Below, one piece after another: positions 51,816 to 62,765 of a stretch of DNA of 64,000 nt (the first letter of the stretch is position 1; each line of letters starts with the position of its first letter). The DNA is from Rhodanobacter sp. T12-5. GTDB taxonomy: Bacteria; Pseudomonadota; Gammaproteobacteria; Xanthomonadales; Rhodanobacteraceae. The notes under the pieces are model-generated. The model ran no database searches. It was not told the DNA's origin and was given only the letters and a program-made list of their open reading frames with translations. The position numbers and the translations under genes were made by a program. The stretch spans positions 1 to 64,000 of the forward strand of contig NZ_NPKN01000007.1 in assembly GCF_008329435.1 (NCBI RefSeq), read 5' to 3'.

Positions 51816-52796
51816 TCAATCGACCGGTGCAAGAGGTGCTGCAGCCGGCTCGGGAGCGGCGGTGCATTCGCACCAGCCCCAGTGATCGAAGATCCACAGT
51901 GAAGGCAGGGTCAGCGCCAGCCTTGCGAAAAGCGGCCGGCCTTCTGCCGTGGCCGCCGAGGGCAAGTGGAACCAGCCATCGCGGTCGCGCCGCAGGGGCG
52001 CCTCGTGCCAGCGCCAGCTGTGCTTTCCTGACGGGCCGATCGTGCTCAGCCGCAACCACGGCCGCAGCCACACCGGCGGGCGCCAGGGCAACACGGCATG
52101 GCTGTCGGCAGGGGTTCCCGATACCGATGCATAACGTTCGGGCCGGGTTGCCAGACGCCGCAGGCGCCCACTGCTCAGCGCCATCTGGCTGTGATGGGCC
52201 GCCAAAGCCGCGCGCTTGTTCGCCGCTTGCGTCGGCGTGCCGCGAATTTCAATCGACGCACCGGTCCGCCCGCGGCCATGCACCAGGTAGGTCAGCAGCG
52301 ACGGTGGCTCGGGCTGTGTGGCCAAGGCCAATCGCACCAATACGTGAGCCGAGCCATGGTCCGGGTGACGGTCTTCGATCGAGGGCGCTGCCACCAGGCT
52401 GGGACGAAATTGCCCGATCGCGGCGGCCATTTCCGCCACCAACTCGCTGCCAGGCCGAAGCAGGACATCGGTAACGCCCATATCGGGCCAGTCCAGCGCC
52501 TGCAAAGCTTCCAGCGGAACGTCGAGACATTCCAGCGCGCGCAACATCTCCGCACGCCGACGGCGCCCCCAGCGCTGGCGATCCGCCGCACCGATCCGCA
52601 CGCGCCGCTCCAACCAGCGTTGCGGCCAGGGATTGTTGTCACCGGCGGTCAGCAACACGATCCGCACTTCGCCACCGGCCGCCCGAACTTGCTGGATCAG
52701 CAGGCCGGTCGCAATGCTTTCATCATCCGGATGCGGCACGACCACCAGCAGACGCGTGCATGCGGAGAACGCCGGCAAGCCGACCTCCGCCAGCAT
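51816..52796 (-). CDS. PIG-L/LmbE-family deacetylase
   Basis: About 326 residues from the ATG at 52796. PHPDDESIATG near residues 21-31 and DRHPDHGSAH further on are the zinc-binding motifs of LmbE-type N-acetylglucosaminide deacetylases. The last 130 residues are an Arg/Trp-rich extension (WRPPVWLRPWLRLS, WSLWIFDHWGWCE type) of unknown role. Neither the ATG nor a GTG at 52835, which would overlap the holB stop, has a clear ribosome-binding site. It probably acts on an N-acetylated sugar or glycolipid; the substrate cannot be told from sequence. Confidence 0.72.
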   Translation of the reverse strand: MLAEVGLPAFSACTRLLVVVPHPDDESIATGLLIQQVRAAGGEVRIVLLTAGDNNPWPQRWLERRVRIGAADRQRWGRRRRAEMLRALECLDVPLEALQALDWPDMGVTDVLLRPGSELVAEMAAAIGQFRPSLVAAPSIEDRHPDHGSAHVLVRLALATQPEPPSLLTYLVHGRGRTGASIEIRGTPTQAANKRAALAAHHSQMALSSGRLRRLATRPERYASVSGTPADSHAVLPWRPPVWLRPWLRLSTIGPSGKHSWRWHEAPLRRDRDGWFHLPSAATAEGRPLFARLALTLPSLWIFDHWGWCECTAAPEPAAAPLAPVD

Positions 52797-52825
52797 TGAA
52801 GGCAGCGCATCCGGGGCGGCCTTGT

Positions 52826-53761
52826 TCAATGCCACTGCGCCAGCAGTTCCAGCAGCAGCAGATCTCCACGCAGCGGGCCACGCAGACTTTCGCGGGTACG
52901 GTTGACCGCGCCATGCCAATGGCCGAGCGCTTCCACGTCCATCGCGCTGGCCAGCGGGCCGGCATTTCCCGTGGTGCGCGCCCTGATCTCGTCCGCGCTG
53001 GCCTGCGCGGCGAACCACAATCGTTGGGCGGGTTCGTTGTCCAGCCAGCGCTTGACCACCTCGGTCGGCTGGCCACGGCCAGCCGCCAGCGCAGCCAGAT
53101 CCTTGCGCACTTCGAGCCGCCGTTCGAGCGCACCTTCCCGGGACCAGGCAACAGCCAGGCCAGGATTGCCGCCCGCGGCAGCGAGTGCCGCCGCGGCGTC
53201 GCGCACGCCTTCGGCCTGCAGCCAGGCCAGGGCATCGGCGCTCGGCGGCACATGAAATTCGATGCGCTGGCAGCGGCTGCGGATGGTTTGCGGCAGGCGC
53301 CACGGCGCGTCGGCCAGCAGGACGAGCATGGTCTGCGCGGAAGGCTCTTCCAGCGTTTTCAGCAACGCGTTGGCGGCCGCCGGATTCATTGCATCTGCTG
53401 GATCGATGATCGCCACCTGCCAGCCGCCGAACTGGCTGCTCATCGCCAGCCGCGCCGACAGTTCACGGACCTGGTCGACCACGATCTCACTGCGCTGAAC
53501 GCCATCCTTGCGCAGGCCGAAGCTGAGCGGGATCACGTCCGGATGCGTGCCCGCAGCCAGCAGCTGGCAACTGCGGCAATGCCCGCAGGCGTCGCCGTCG
53601 ATCGGTTCGCTGCACAGCAGCCCGGTGACGAAGCGCCGGGCGAACTCACGCTTGCCCAGGCCGGTGGCCCCACACAGCAACAAGGCGTGCGGCAGCGCGT
53701 CGCGTTGGCGGCGCGCCTGCAGACGTGTCCAATGTTCGGCATGCCAGGGCAACCCGTTCAT
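52826..53761 (-). CDS. holB: DNA polymerase III subunit delta'
   Basis: A 311-residue clamp-loader subunit. GATGLGKREF (31-40) is the Walker A-like loop, CGHCRSC with an upstream Cys binds zinc, TLEEPS and RSRCQRIEF are the delta' signatures. It helps load the sliding clamp at the replication fork. The start overlaps the tmk stop (ATGA). Confidence 0.92.
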   Translation of the reverse strand: MNGLPWHAEHWTRLQARRQRDALPHALLLCGATGLGKREFARRFVTGLLCSEPIDGDACGHCRSCQLLAAGTHPDVIPLSFGLRKDGVQRSEIVVDQVRELSARLAMSSQFGGWQVAIIDPADAMNPAAANALLKTLEEPSAQTMLVLLADAPWRLPQTIRSRCQRIEFHVPPSADALAWLQAEGVRDAAAALAAAGGNPGLAVAWSREGALERRLEVRKDLAALAAGRGQPTEVVKRWLDNEPAQRLWFAAQASADEIRARTTGNAGPLASAMDVEALGHWHGAVNRTRESLRGPLRGDLLLLELLAQWH

Positions 53762-54399
53762 GGTTGTGGTTCTCCGAGCAGGGGCATCAAGGCCCGCGTC
53801 GCCGCCAGCAGTACGGCAGCCGGTGTCTCGCTGGCGTCAATCACCCGGAAACGATCGGGATCGGTCGCGGCACGTTCGCGATAACTCGCGCGCACCCGCT
53901 CGAAGAAGGCATCCGCCTCGCTCTCGATACGATCGGCGTCGCCGCGGCCGGCAGCGCGGGCGCGGCCGGTCGCCACCGGCAGGTCCAGCAGCAAGGTCAG
54001 GTCGGGTTTCACACCATGGCAAGCCCAGCGTTCCAGCTCGGCGATGCGCTCTGTCGGCTGGCCGCGGCCCCCGCCCTGGTAGGCGTAGCTGGCATCGGCG
54101 TAGCGGTCGCACAACACCCATCGGCCAGCGCCAAGCGCTGGCTCGATCACTTCACGCACCAGTTGTGCGCGCGAAGCAAACATCAACAACAACTCGGTCT
54201 CGGCAGCCAGCTCATGCTGGGCCGGATCAAGCACGATGGCGCGCACGGCTTCTCCGACGCTGGTGCCGCCGGGCTCGCGTGTCTGCACCAATGCGATGCC
54301 GTGCTGCTCGATGCATGCGCGCAGGCCGGCCAGCAAGGTGCTTTTGCCGGCGCCTTCGCCGCCTTCGAGACTGATGAATTTCCCGCGCGCGGTCGTCAT
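53758..54399 (-). CDS. tmk: Thymidylate kinase
   Basis: A 213-residue dTMP kinase for DNA precursor supply. The P-loop GGEGAGKST lies at 13-21, TREPGGT is the dTMP-binding DRX-type segment, and the lid region has Gly/Arg-rich GRARAAGRGDADRIE. The start overlaps the mltG stop by four bases, so mltG-tmk-holB are translationally linked. Confidence 0.94.
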   Translation of the reverse strand: MTTARGKFISLEGGEGAGKSTLLAGLRACIEQHGIALVQTREPGGTSVGEAVRAIVLDPAQHELAAETELLLMFASRAQLVREVIEPALGAGRWVLCDRYADASYAYQGGGRGQPTERIAELERWACHGVKPDLTLLLDLPVATGRARAAGRGDADRIESEADAFFERVRASYRERAATDPDRFRVIDASETPAAVLLAATRALMPLLGEPQP

Positions 54400-55433
54400 C
54401 GGCAATGCTTCCGCTGGTAGCAGTCGACGTTGCGATTGTGTTCCTCCAGCGAACTGGAAAACACGTGCCCGCCATCGCCGCGCGCAACGAAATACAGCGC
54501 ATCGCCGGCGGCCGGGTGCAGCGCCGCCTCGATGGCCGGCTTGCCCGGCAGGGCGATCGGCGTCGGCGGCAGGCCGGGGCGGGTATAGGTGTTGTACGGC
54601 GTGTCGGTGGTGAGGTCGCTCTTGCGGATATTGCCCGCGTAGCGGGCGCCCATGCCGTAGATCACGCTGGGATCGGTCTGCAGCAGCATGTGGTCCTGCA
54701 GGCGCCGCACGAACACACCGGCGATCCGGGCACGCTCGGCAGGCAGGCCGGTTTCCTTCTCCACGATCGACGCCAGGATCAGCGCATCGTATGGCGTGGC
54801 CAGCGGCAGATCCTTCGCGCGGCCGGCCCACAATTCGGCGAGTGTCTTCACCATGGCCGCGTGCGCACGTCTGAGGATATCCAGGTCGCTGTCGCCTTTG
54901 ACATAGGCATAGGTCTCCGGCAGGAAGCGCCCCTCCGGCGCTTCACCGCCGGCACCGATCTTTTGCATGATCGCCGCGTTGTCGAGCCCGGCGCTGTCGT
55001 GATTCAACTTCTCGGCCCTGGTCAGCGCCTGGCGTAGCTCGGCAAAGGTCCAGCCATCGACGATGGTGAAATTTCGCTGCAGCACCTTGCCTGCCGCCAT
55101 GTTGGCGAGCAGCTGGCGCGGCGTGAGACCCGGCTCGATCGCGTACTCGCCGGCATGCAGTTTGCCGGCAACGCGCATCTGCTCCGCCAGCAGGCGCCAG
55201 TACCACGGATTGGCCTTGCTGAGACCACGTTCGCGCAACTCGCCCACGATGCCCTTGAAGCTGCTGCCACGGCTGATGTCGATGCTGTCGCCTTGCCGCG
55301 CGACGTTCAGCGGCGTGGCGCCGAAACGGGTGTAGTCGTTCCATCCGTAGATCAGCGCGCCCACCGCTGCCAGCAATACGAGCAGCAACAGCATCCGCGA
55401 CAACACGCGTCCGCGCATCGGTTTGTCACTCAT
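54396..55433 (-). CDS. mltG: Endolytic murein transglycosylase MltG (YceG)
   Basis: A 345-residue inner-membrane enzyme that cuts nascent glycan strands. A short cytoplasmic N-terminus is followed by a transmembrane helix at about 13-31 (LLLLVLLAAVGALIYGW). A LysM-like region and the YceG domain come next, with ASIVEKETG (Glu225, Glu227) at the active site. The start at 55433 overlaps the pabC end by eight bases; the longer frame to 55577 reads through pabC. Confidence 0.93.
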   Translation of the reverse strand: MSDKPMRGRVLSRMLLLLVLLAAVGALIYGWNDYTRFGATPLNVARQGDSIDISRGSSFKGIVGELRERGLSKANPWYWRLLAEQMRVAGKLHAGEYAIEPGLTPRQLLANMAAGKVLQRNFTIVDGWTFAELRQALTRAEKLNHDSAGLDNAAIMQKIGAGGEAPEGRFLPETYAYVKGDSDLDILRRAHAAMVKTLAELWAGRAKDLPLATPYDALILASIVEKETGLPAERARIAGVFVRRLQDHMLLQTDPSVIYGMGARYAGNIRKSDLTTDTPYNTYTRPGLPPTPIALPGKPAIEAALHPAAGDALYFVARGDGGHVFSSSLEEHNRNVDCYQRKHCR

Positions 55434-56255
55434 CCGCCCTGCTCCATCGTAGTCCCAGATTGCGCCAATGCCGCTGCAGCTGATGGGTCGTCGCCCCCGG
55501 CGCATAACTGCGGTCGTCCAGCGAACGTACCGGCACGATTCCACGCACGCTCGAGCTGAGAAAGATCTCGCTGGCATCCAGCAACCTTTCCAGTGTCAGC
55601 TCGCCGATCCGCGCCTGCGGACACGTCGCCAGCACTTCGGCGCGGGCCACCCCGGCCACGCCGCAGCGATCCAGCGCCGGTGTCAGCAGCTCGCCGTCGA
55701 CCACGGCGAACAGATTGGCCATGGTCGCCGAAATCACCCTGTCATGGCTATCGCGCAGCACGCCCTCGGTGATCGCCGGATCGTTCCATTCGGCACGTGC
55801 CAGCACTTGTTCGAGCCGATTCAGGTGCTTGATGCCGGCCAGCAGCGGCTGTTCTCCCAACCGGATCTCGCACACGCGCATGCGAATGCCCTGCGCGTAG
55901 TCCGCAGCAACCACCGGCGGTGGCGCAAACGCGGCCACCACCCGCGTCGGCCTCGGCGATGCCGGCAAGACGTAGCCGCGCTCGCCGGAACCGCGGGTGA
56001 TGGTGATCCGCACTACCGCTTGCGCCATGTCGTTGGTGACGGCCAGCGCTTCGCACCACAGTTGCGCAGTGTCCGGCGCCGGTATCTGCAAGCGCGCGCA
56101 GCTTTCGATCAGCCGTTGCATGTGGCGCGACCAAAGTGGCGCCGACGCGCCAATCAGGCGGATGCTCTCGAACAAGCCATCGCCATATGCCAGGCCACGA
56201 TCCAGCGCCGGCAATTGTTCCGACACCAGACCGTTGACCAGCATGCGCGGCGTCA

Positions 56256-56256
<1 letters not shown>
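55426..56256 (-). CDS. pabC: Aminodeoxychorismate lyase
   Basis: A 276-residue fold-type IV PLP enzyme that forms p-aminobenzoate for folate. ALDRGLAYGDGLFES is the family start signature and Lys143 in GIKHLNRLEQ is the PLP lysine. The start and the pabB stop share base 56256. The operon order pabB-pabC-mltG-tmk-holB is typical of the fab/pab region in gammaproteobacteria. Confidence 0.93.
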
Positions 56257-57602
<1,346 letters not shown>

Positions 57603-57604
57603 GC

Positions 57605-58843
57605 TCAGACGCGGCGGAAGGCCAGCGTGCCGTTGGTGCCGCCGAAGCCGAACGAATTGGAGATCGCCACGTCGAGCTTCGCTTCGCGCGCGGTGTTCGC
57701 CACGAAGTCGAGATCGCAGCCTTCGCCCGGCTCGTCGAGATTGATCGTCGGCGGCATCACCTGATCGCGCAGCGCCAGGATGCTGAAGATCGCCTCGACG
57801 CCGCCGGCCGCACCGAGCAGATGGCCGGTGGTCGACTTGGTCGAACTCATCGCCAGCTTGTAGGCGTGATCACCGAACACCTTCTTCGCCGCCATCACCT
57901 CGCCCAGGTCGCCCAGCGGCGTGGAGGTGCCGTGCGCATTGATGTACTGCACGTCCGTCGGATTGAGGCCGGCATCGTCCAGTGCGGTCTGGATGCAGCG
58001 TGCCGCACCTTCGCCACCCTCGCTCGGCGCAGTCATGTGGAACGCGTCGCCGCTCATGCCGAAACCGACCAGCTCGGCGTAGATGCGCGCGCCGCGGGCC
58101 TTGGCATGCTCGTACTCTTCCAGCATCAGCACGCCGGCGCCATCGGACAGCACGAAGCCGTCGCGATCCTTGTCCCACGGCCGGCTGGCCTTGGTCGGCT
58201 CATCGTTGCGGGTGGACATCGCCTTGGCCGAGCAGAAGCCGGCCATCGCGGTGCCGGTGGTGGCGAATTCGGCACCGCCGGCGATCATCGCGTCGGCATC
58301 GCCGTACTGGATCATCCGTGCGGCCAGGCCGATGTTGTGCGCGCCGGTGGTGCAGGCGGTGACGCAGGCGATGTTCGGACCCTTCAGGCCGAACATGATG
58401 GAAAGCTGACCCGAGGCCATGTTGATGATCGAGCTGGGCACGTAGAACGGCGAAACCCGGCGCGGGCCCTTCGCCGCCAGCTCCAGCGTGGTCGCCTCGA
58501 TCGTGTACAGGCCGCCGATGCCGGCACCGACCGCCACGCCGATGCGCGGCGCGTTCGCCTCGGTTACGTCCAGCCCGGAATCACGCAAGGCCTGGGTACC
58601 TGCGGCCACGCCGTAGTGGATGAACGGGTCCATTTTCTTGACGTCCTTCAACGGCATCCACTGCGCAGGATCGAAGCCGCTGACCTGGCCGGCGATGCGC
58701 GTGGAATAAGCGGAGGTGTCGAAATGGGTGACCGGGCCGATCCCGCTGACGCCCTTGAGAACACGATCCCAGGCGCTGGCGATGTCGTTGCCGACCGGCG
58801 AGATGATGCCCATGCCGGTCACTACCACACGTCGCTTGCTCAT
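57605..58843 (-). CDS. fabF: Beta-ketoacyl-ACP synthase II
   Basis: A 412-residue condensing enzyme of fatty-acid elongation. Cys164 in [10 protein letters not shown] is the acyl acceptor; the two His are in [10 protein letters not shown] and [12 protein letters not shown]. It starts 239 bp after the acpP stop, beyond a terminator, so it may have its own promoter or depend on read-through. Confidence 0.96.
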   Translation of the reverse strand: MSKRRVVVTGMGIISPVGNDIASAWDRVLKGVSGIGPVTHFDTSAYSTRIAGQVSGFDPAQWMPLKDVKKMDPFIHYGVAAGTQALRDSGLDVTEANAPRIGVAVGAGIGGLYTIEATTLELAAKGPRRVSPFYVPSSIINMASGQLSIMFGLKGPNIACVTACTTGAHNIGLAARMIQYGDADAMIAGGAEFATTGTAMAGFCSAKAMSTRNDEPTKASRPWDKDRDGFVLSDGAGVLMLEEYEHAKARGARIYAELVGFGMSGDAFHMTAPSEGGEGAARCIQTALDDAGLNPTDVQYINAHGTSTPLGDLGEVMAAKKVFGDHAYKLAMSSTKSTTGHLLGAAGGVEAIFSILALRDQVMPPTINLDEPGEGCDLDFVANTAREAKLDVAISNSFGFGGTNGTLAFRRV

Positions 58844-58980
58844 GCTGATGTTCCTTACGTGATTGCGTGGATCTGCCGTTGCCGACAGCCGTCCCGCGCC
58901 GACCGCGGAGACGTCGTCCGGCCCTGCCTGGCGCGCATCCTGTGCACCATACGGGTTCGGACGTTACAAAATGCAGAAAC

Positions 58981-59004
58981 GAAAACTGCGCCGGGAAGGC
59001 GCAG
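58981..59004 (-). terminator. Terminator between acpP and fabF
   Basis: CTGCGCC-TTCCC-GGCGCAG followed by TTTTCGTTT on the minus strand. It would stop most acpP messages and keep fabF lower. A second stem, CTGGCC/GGCCAG, lies at about 59030-59052. Confidence 0.75.
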
Positions 59005-59082
59005 CGTTCGGTCTCGCCGCGGTAGTCGACTGGCCCAAACCACGCAGGCCAGTCTGACCAACAGCGAACAATGGTGTGCCGA

Positions 59083-59322
59083 TCAATCCTTGGAGTGGGC
59101 CTTGATGTAATCGACGGCCTGCTGCACGGTGGTGATCTTCTCGGCGTCTTCGTCGGGAATCTCGGTCTCGAACTCTTCCTCGAGCGCCATCACCAGTTCC
59201 ACCGTGTCCAGCGAATCTGCGCCCAGATCGTCCACGAACGAAGCGTTCGCCGTGACTTCATCCTCTTTCACGCCCAACTGCTCGATGACGATTTTCTTCA
59301 CGCGCTCTTCGATGGTGCTCAT
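59083..59322 (-). CDS. acpP: Acyl carrier protein
   Basis: A 78-residue acidic four-helix protein carrying growing acyl chains. Ser37 in [12 protein letters not shown] takes the phosphopantetheine group. I start at the ATG at 59322 ([12 protein letters not shown]) with GAGAGG upstream; the frame runs on to 59391 without resemblance. It is likely strongly expressed from its own promoter. Confidence 0.97.
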   Translation of the reverse strand: MSTIEERVKKIVIEQLGVKEDEVTANASFVDDLGADSLDTVELVMALEEEFETEIPDEDAEKITTVQQAVDYIKAHSKD

Positions 59323-59389
59323 GTTGCCCATACCTCTCAAGGAGTAATTGTTTGTCTGTGCCGGCGTAATGCCTGCAAAAGGCCGGCGC

Positions 59390-59395
59390 ATTGTA
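59390..59395 (-). promoter_or_regulatory. Putative -10 box of acpP
   Basis: TACAAT on the minus strand about 70 bp before the acpP start; the -35 match is poor. Just after the fabG stop, TTGTCGCC and GGCGACAA (59475-59482 with 59498-59505) form a stem without a U-run. Confidence 0.35.
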
Positions 59396-59510
59396 GTGGC
59401 TAAACCGCGAGGCCGCCACGATTCGCCGGTGATACCCGGACGCAGCGTCCTGTGAAACCGACGCGAAGGCGCAATTGTCGCCTAAAACGCGTCTGCTGGC
59501 GACAACTGCC

Positions 59511-60254
59511 TTACGCCATGTACATGCCGCCATTGACGTGCAGCGTTTCGCCGGTGATGTAGGCCGCGGCCGGTGAAGCGAGAAAGCCGACCGCCTTGGC
59601 GATGTCCGACACCTCGCCCAGTCGCCCCAGCGCGATCTGGCCGAGCAGCGCCTGCTTCGAGGTCTCCGGCAGCGCGCGGGTCATGTCGGTGTCGATGAAG
59701 CCCGGCGCCACCACGTTGACGGTGATGCCGCGGGTACCGATTTCCCGTGCCAGCGACTTGGAGAAGGCGATGACACCCGCCTTGGCCGCCGCATAGTTGG
59801 ACTGGCCCGGATTGCCGGTGAGTCCGATCACCGAGGCGATCGAGATGATGCGGCCCTTCCTCGCCTTCATCATGCCGCGCATCACCGCCTTGGAGGTGCG
59901 ATAGACCGAGCTGAGGTTGGTGTCGATGATCGCCTGCCAGTCCTCGTCCTTCATGCGCATCAGCAGTTGGTCGCGGGTGATGCCTGCGTTGTTGACAAGG
60001 ATCGAGACCGCGCCGAATTCCTTCGCGATACCGTCGATCAGCGCCTCGACCGCAGCACTGTCGGTGACGTTCAGCACGCGGCCGTGGCCACCGTGGGCGG
60101 CCAGTCGCTCGCCGATCGCGACAGCGCCGCTCTCGCTGGTGGCCGTGCCGATGACGGTCGCGCCCATCGCCGCCAGCTCATCCGCGATCGCCGCACCGAT
60201 GCCGCGGCTCGCGCCGGTAACCAGCGCGATTTCACCTTGCAATGAATTGCTCAT
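59511..60254 (-). CDS. fabG: 3-oxoacyl-ACP reductase
   Basis: A 247-residue NADPH-dependent short-chain dehydrogenase of fatty-acid synthesis. TGASRGIG (13-20) binds NADPH, NNAG lies at 88-91, and Ser141, Tyr154 and Lys158 (SNYAAAKAG) form the active site. The end HVNGGMYMA is typical. It follows fabD by 39 bp. Confidence 0.95.
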   Translation of the reverse strand: MSNSLQGEIALVTGASRGIGAAIADELAAMGATVIGTATSESGAVAIGERLAAHGGHGRVLNVTDSAAVEALIDGIAKEFGAVSILVNNAGITRDQLLMRMKDEDWQAIIDTNLSSVYRTSKAVMRGMMKARKGRIISIASVIGLTGNPGQSNYAAAKAGVIAFSKSLAREIGTRGITVNVVAPGFIDTDMTRALPETSKQALLGQIALGRLGEVSDIAKAVGFLASPAAAYITGETLHVNGGMYMA

Positions 60255-60293
60255 TTGAATCTTTCCTTCGGGTGATTTTCCGTAAACGTACGC

Positions 60294-61241
60294 TTACGCC
60301 CATTCGGTGCGGGCGGCTTCCAGGTCGGCCGGCGCTCCGATCGCGCGTGCCTCGATGTTCTTGTCGATACGCTTGATCAAGCCGGCCAGCACCTTGCCCG
60401 GACCGCATTCGGCAATGCGCGTGGCGCCGCCGGCGGCCAACGCCTGCACGCACTCGGTCCAGCGCACCGGCAGATACAGCTGCCGCTGCAACGCACCGCG
60501 GATCTCCTCGACGCTGCCGTAGCTTCGTGCTTCGGCATTCTGGATCACCGGAATCGAGGGCGGCTGCCAATCGATCGAAGCCATCCGCTCGCCCAGCCGG
60601 TCGGCCGCCTCGCGCATCAAGGCGCAATGCGACGGCACCGACACGGCCAGCTTGATCGCCTTCTTCACGCCCAGCTCGGCAAGCCTCGCCAGTGCGCGAT
60701 CGACCGCCTCGGCGTTGCCGGCGATCACCAGCTGTCCCGGAGAATTGAAGTTGGCCGGCGACACCACCTGGCCCTGCGCCACTTCCTCGCACACCGAGGC
60801 GATCTGTGCATCGTCGCCACCGAGGATCGCCGCCATCGCGCCGACGCCGGCCGGCACCGCCGCCTGCATCAACCGGCCGCGCTCGGCCACCAGCGCCGCC
60901 GCGTCATGCAACGACAGAGCGCCGGCGCATACCAGCGCGCTGTACTCGCCCAGACTGTGGCCGGCCAGCTGCACCGGCTGCGCGCCGCCGAGCTTCTGCC
61001 ACACCCGCCATACCGCAACACTGGCTGCGAGCAAGGCCGGCTGGGTGTTCTCGGTGCGGTTGAGCTGGTCTTCCGGTCCTTGTGCGCTCAAGTGCCACAG
61101 ATCGAGACCGGCGCCCTGGGAGGCCTCCTCAAAGGTCGCCTGCACCTCGGCATGCGCGGCGGCCAGTTCGGCCAGCATGCCGACCGATTGCGAACCCTGG
61201 CCGGGAAAAACAAAAGCGAGCGAAGCGGACGGTGAACTCAT
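60294..61241 (-). CDS. fabD: Malonyl-CoA:ACP transacylase
   Basis: A 315-residue enzyme that loads malonyl groups on ACP. VFPGQGSQ opens the domain, Ser96 in GHSLGEYSAL is the nucleophile, and the His is in VPSHCALM. The start at 61241 (MSSPSASLAFVFPGQG) avoids an 18-residue extension with no family match. It follows fabH, separated by a hairpin. Confidence 0.95.
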   Translation of the reverse strand: MSSPSASLAFVFPGQGSQSVGMLAELAAAHAEVQATFEEASQGAGLDLWHLSAQGPEDQLNRTENTQPALLAASVAVWRVWQKLGGAQPVQLAGHSLGEYSALVCAGALSLHDAAALVAERGRLMQAAVPAGVGAMAAILGGDDAQIASVCEEVAQGQVVSPANFNSPGQLVIAGNAEAVDRALARLAELGVKKAIKLAVSVPSHCALMREAADRLGERMASIDWQPPSIPVIQNAEARSYGSVEEIRGALQRQLYLPVRWTECVQALAAGGATRIAECGPGKVLAGLIKRIDKNIEARAIGAPADLEAARTEWA

Positions 61242-61327
61242 GGATACGCGAATTCCATCGACGAAAACCGACATGGTGCCAGCATCACCGCCCATACGCA
61301 GCTGTATCCGCCTGGCGCGGCCAAAAG

Positions 61328-61355
61328 CACGATGCCGCCCGAAGGCGGCATCGTG
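61328..61355 (-). terminator. UUCG-capped hairpin between fabH and fabD
   Basis: On the minus strand a perfect 12-bp stem, CACGATGCCGCC with GGCGGCATCGTG, is capped by TTCG and followed by CTTTTGG. A strong, stable hairpin that may end part of the fabH transcript. Confidence 0.75.
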
Positions 61356-61377
61356 GAGAAACCCGAATCATCGTGGC

Positions 61378-62352
61378 TCAGTAGCGCAGCAGTGCCGAGG
61401 CCCAGGTGAAACCGCCGCCGAACGCTTCCAGCAGGAGGTTCTGGCCGCGCTGCACCTTGCCCGAACGCACCGCATAGTCCAGCGCCAGCGGGACCGAACC
61501 GGACGAAGTATTCGCATGCTTGTCGACCGTCACGATCACCCGCTCCATCGACATGTTCAGTCGCTTGGCGGTCGCCTCGATGATGCGCAGGTTGGCCTGG
61601 TGCGGGATCAGCCAGTCGATCTGCGACTCGTCCATGCCGGCGGCCTGCAGGGTCTCGCCGACCAGCGCGTCGAGCGTCTTCACTGCGACCTTGAACACCT
61701 CGCGGCCGGCCATGTTGATGCGCACGCCGTGGTTCGGTTCGTCCTTGAAACCGACCGATACGCCGACCGGGTTGTACAGCAGATGCTTGTAGCCGCCATC
61801 GGCGTGCAGGCAGGTGGCGTAGATGCCCGGTTCGTCGGAGGCTTCCAGCACCACCGCGCCGGCACCGTCACCGAACAGCACGCAACTCTGGCGATCGGTC
61901 CAGTCGACCATCCGTGTCAGTGTTTCCGCGCCGATCACCAGCACCTTCTTCGACTGCCCGCTGCGAATGAACTTGTCGGCAATGCCCAGCGCATAGACGA
62001 AGCCCGAGCAGGCGGCATTGACGTCGAATGCTGCGCAGCCGTTCGCGCCCAGGCGATGCTGCACCAGACAGGCGGTGGACGGGAAAATGATGTCCGGCGT
62101 AGTGGTGCCGAGGATTATCAGGTCGAGTTCGGACGCCTTGACGCCCGCCGCTTCCAGTGCGCGCTGCGCGGCAACGAAAGCCAGGTCGCCGGTGGTCTCG
62201 CCGTCAGCGGCAATGTGGCGTTGGCGGATGCCGGTGCGGGTGTGGATCCACTCGTCACTGGTGTCGACGATTTTTTCGAGATCGGCGTTGGTTACCACAC
62301 GCTCGGGCAGCGCGCTGCCGGTGGCGATGATGCGGGCGTAGATCTGGGCCAT
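61378..62352 (-). CDS. fabH: Beta-ketoacyl-ACP synthase III
   Basis: A 324-residue enzyme that starts fatty-acid synthesis by joining acetyl-CoA and malonyl-ACP. Cys115 in NAACSGFVYAL is the nucleophile; the His and Asn are in PHQANLRIIEA and KHANTSSGSVPLAL. FGGGFTWASALLRY ends the protein. It is followed by fabD, fabG and acpP in the standard order. Confidence 0.96.
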   Translation of the reverse strand: MAQIYARIIATGSALPERVVTNADLEKIVDTSDEWIHTRTGIRQRHIAADGETTGDLAFVAAQRALEAAGVKASELDLIILGTTTPDIIFPSTACLVQHRLGANGCAAFDVNAACSGFVYALGIADKFIRSGQSKKVLVIGAETLTRMVDWTDRQSCVLFGDGAGAVVLEASDEPGIYATCLHADGGYKHLLYNPVGVSVGFKDEPNHGVRINMAGREVFKVAVKTLDALVGETLQAAGMDESQIDWLIPHQANLRIIEATAKRLNMSMERVIVTVDKHANTSSGSVPLALDYAVRSGKVQRGQNLLLEAFGGGFTWASALLRY

Positions 62353-62421
62353 TCAACTATCCGTCGGAGAAAACAGTGGATCGAACGCCGAACGTTACGG
62401 TCTGGCGTCTCTGAACGCAAA

Positions 62422-62441
62422 ACGGCGCGTCGCCGCGCCGT
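62422..62441 (-). terminator. Terminator after rpmF
   Basis: ACGGCGCG-GCGA-CGCGCCGT followed by TTTTGCG on the minus strand, about 50 bp after the rpmF stop. A weaker stem, GGAACCCC with AGGGGTTTCC (62461-62480), lies in between. fabH may therefore have its own promoter in 62353-62421. Confidence 0.72.
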
Positions 62442-62488
62442 CCAGCATGATCATCTGCCGGAAACCCCTGGGGGTTCCGCGGAACCGA

Positions 62489-62683
62489 TCAATCCTCGAC
62501 CGACACTGCGCCCTTGGTCTCGATCACCTTCTTGCCGCGATAGTAGCCATCCTTGGTGACGTGATGGCGCAGGTGCACCTCGCCACTGGTCGGATCAGTG
62601 GATAACTGCACGGTCTTCAGCGCGTCGTGCGCACGACGCATGCCGCGGGTGGACGGGGTACGGCGGCTCTTGGCAACTGCCAT
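62489..62683 (-). CDS. rpmF: 50S ribosomal protein L32 (bL32)
   Basis: A 64-residue protein starting [20 protein letters not shown], as in the family. It has no cysteines, so it is the zinc-free form. It is co-transcribed with yceD, as in most gammaproteobacteria. Confidence 0.96.
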   Translation of the reverse strand: MAVAKSRRTPSTRGMRRAHDALKTVQLSTDPTSGEVHLRHHVTKDGYYRGKKVIETKGAVSVED

Positions 62684-62765
62684 GGTAGTTCTCCAACTGA
62701 AACTTGATGATTGAAACTGGTGATCTGTTTCGACATGACCCGGATCGGATGAGCCGGGTCGGCGG

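Noticed and set aside
59461-59510. fabG terminator at TTGTCGCC/GGCGACAA
   Set aside because: The stem has a 15-base loop and no U-run, so I mention it only as a weak structure under the acpP promoter entry.
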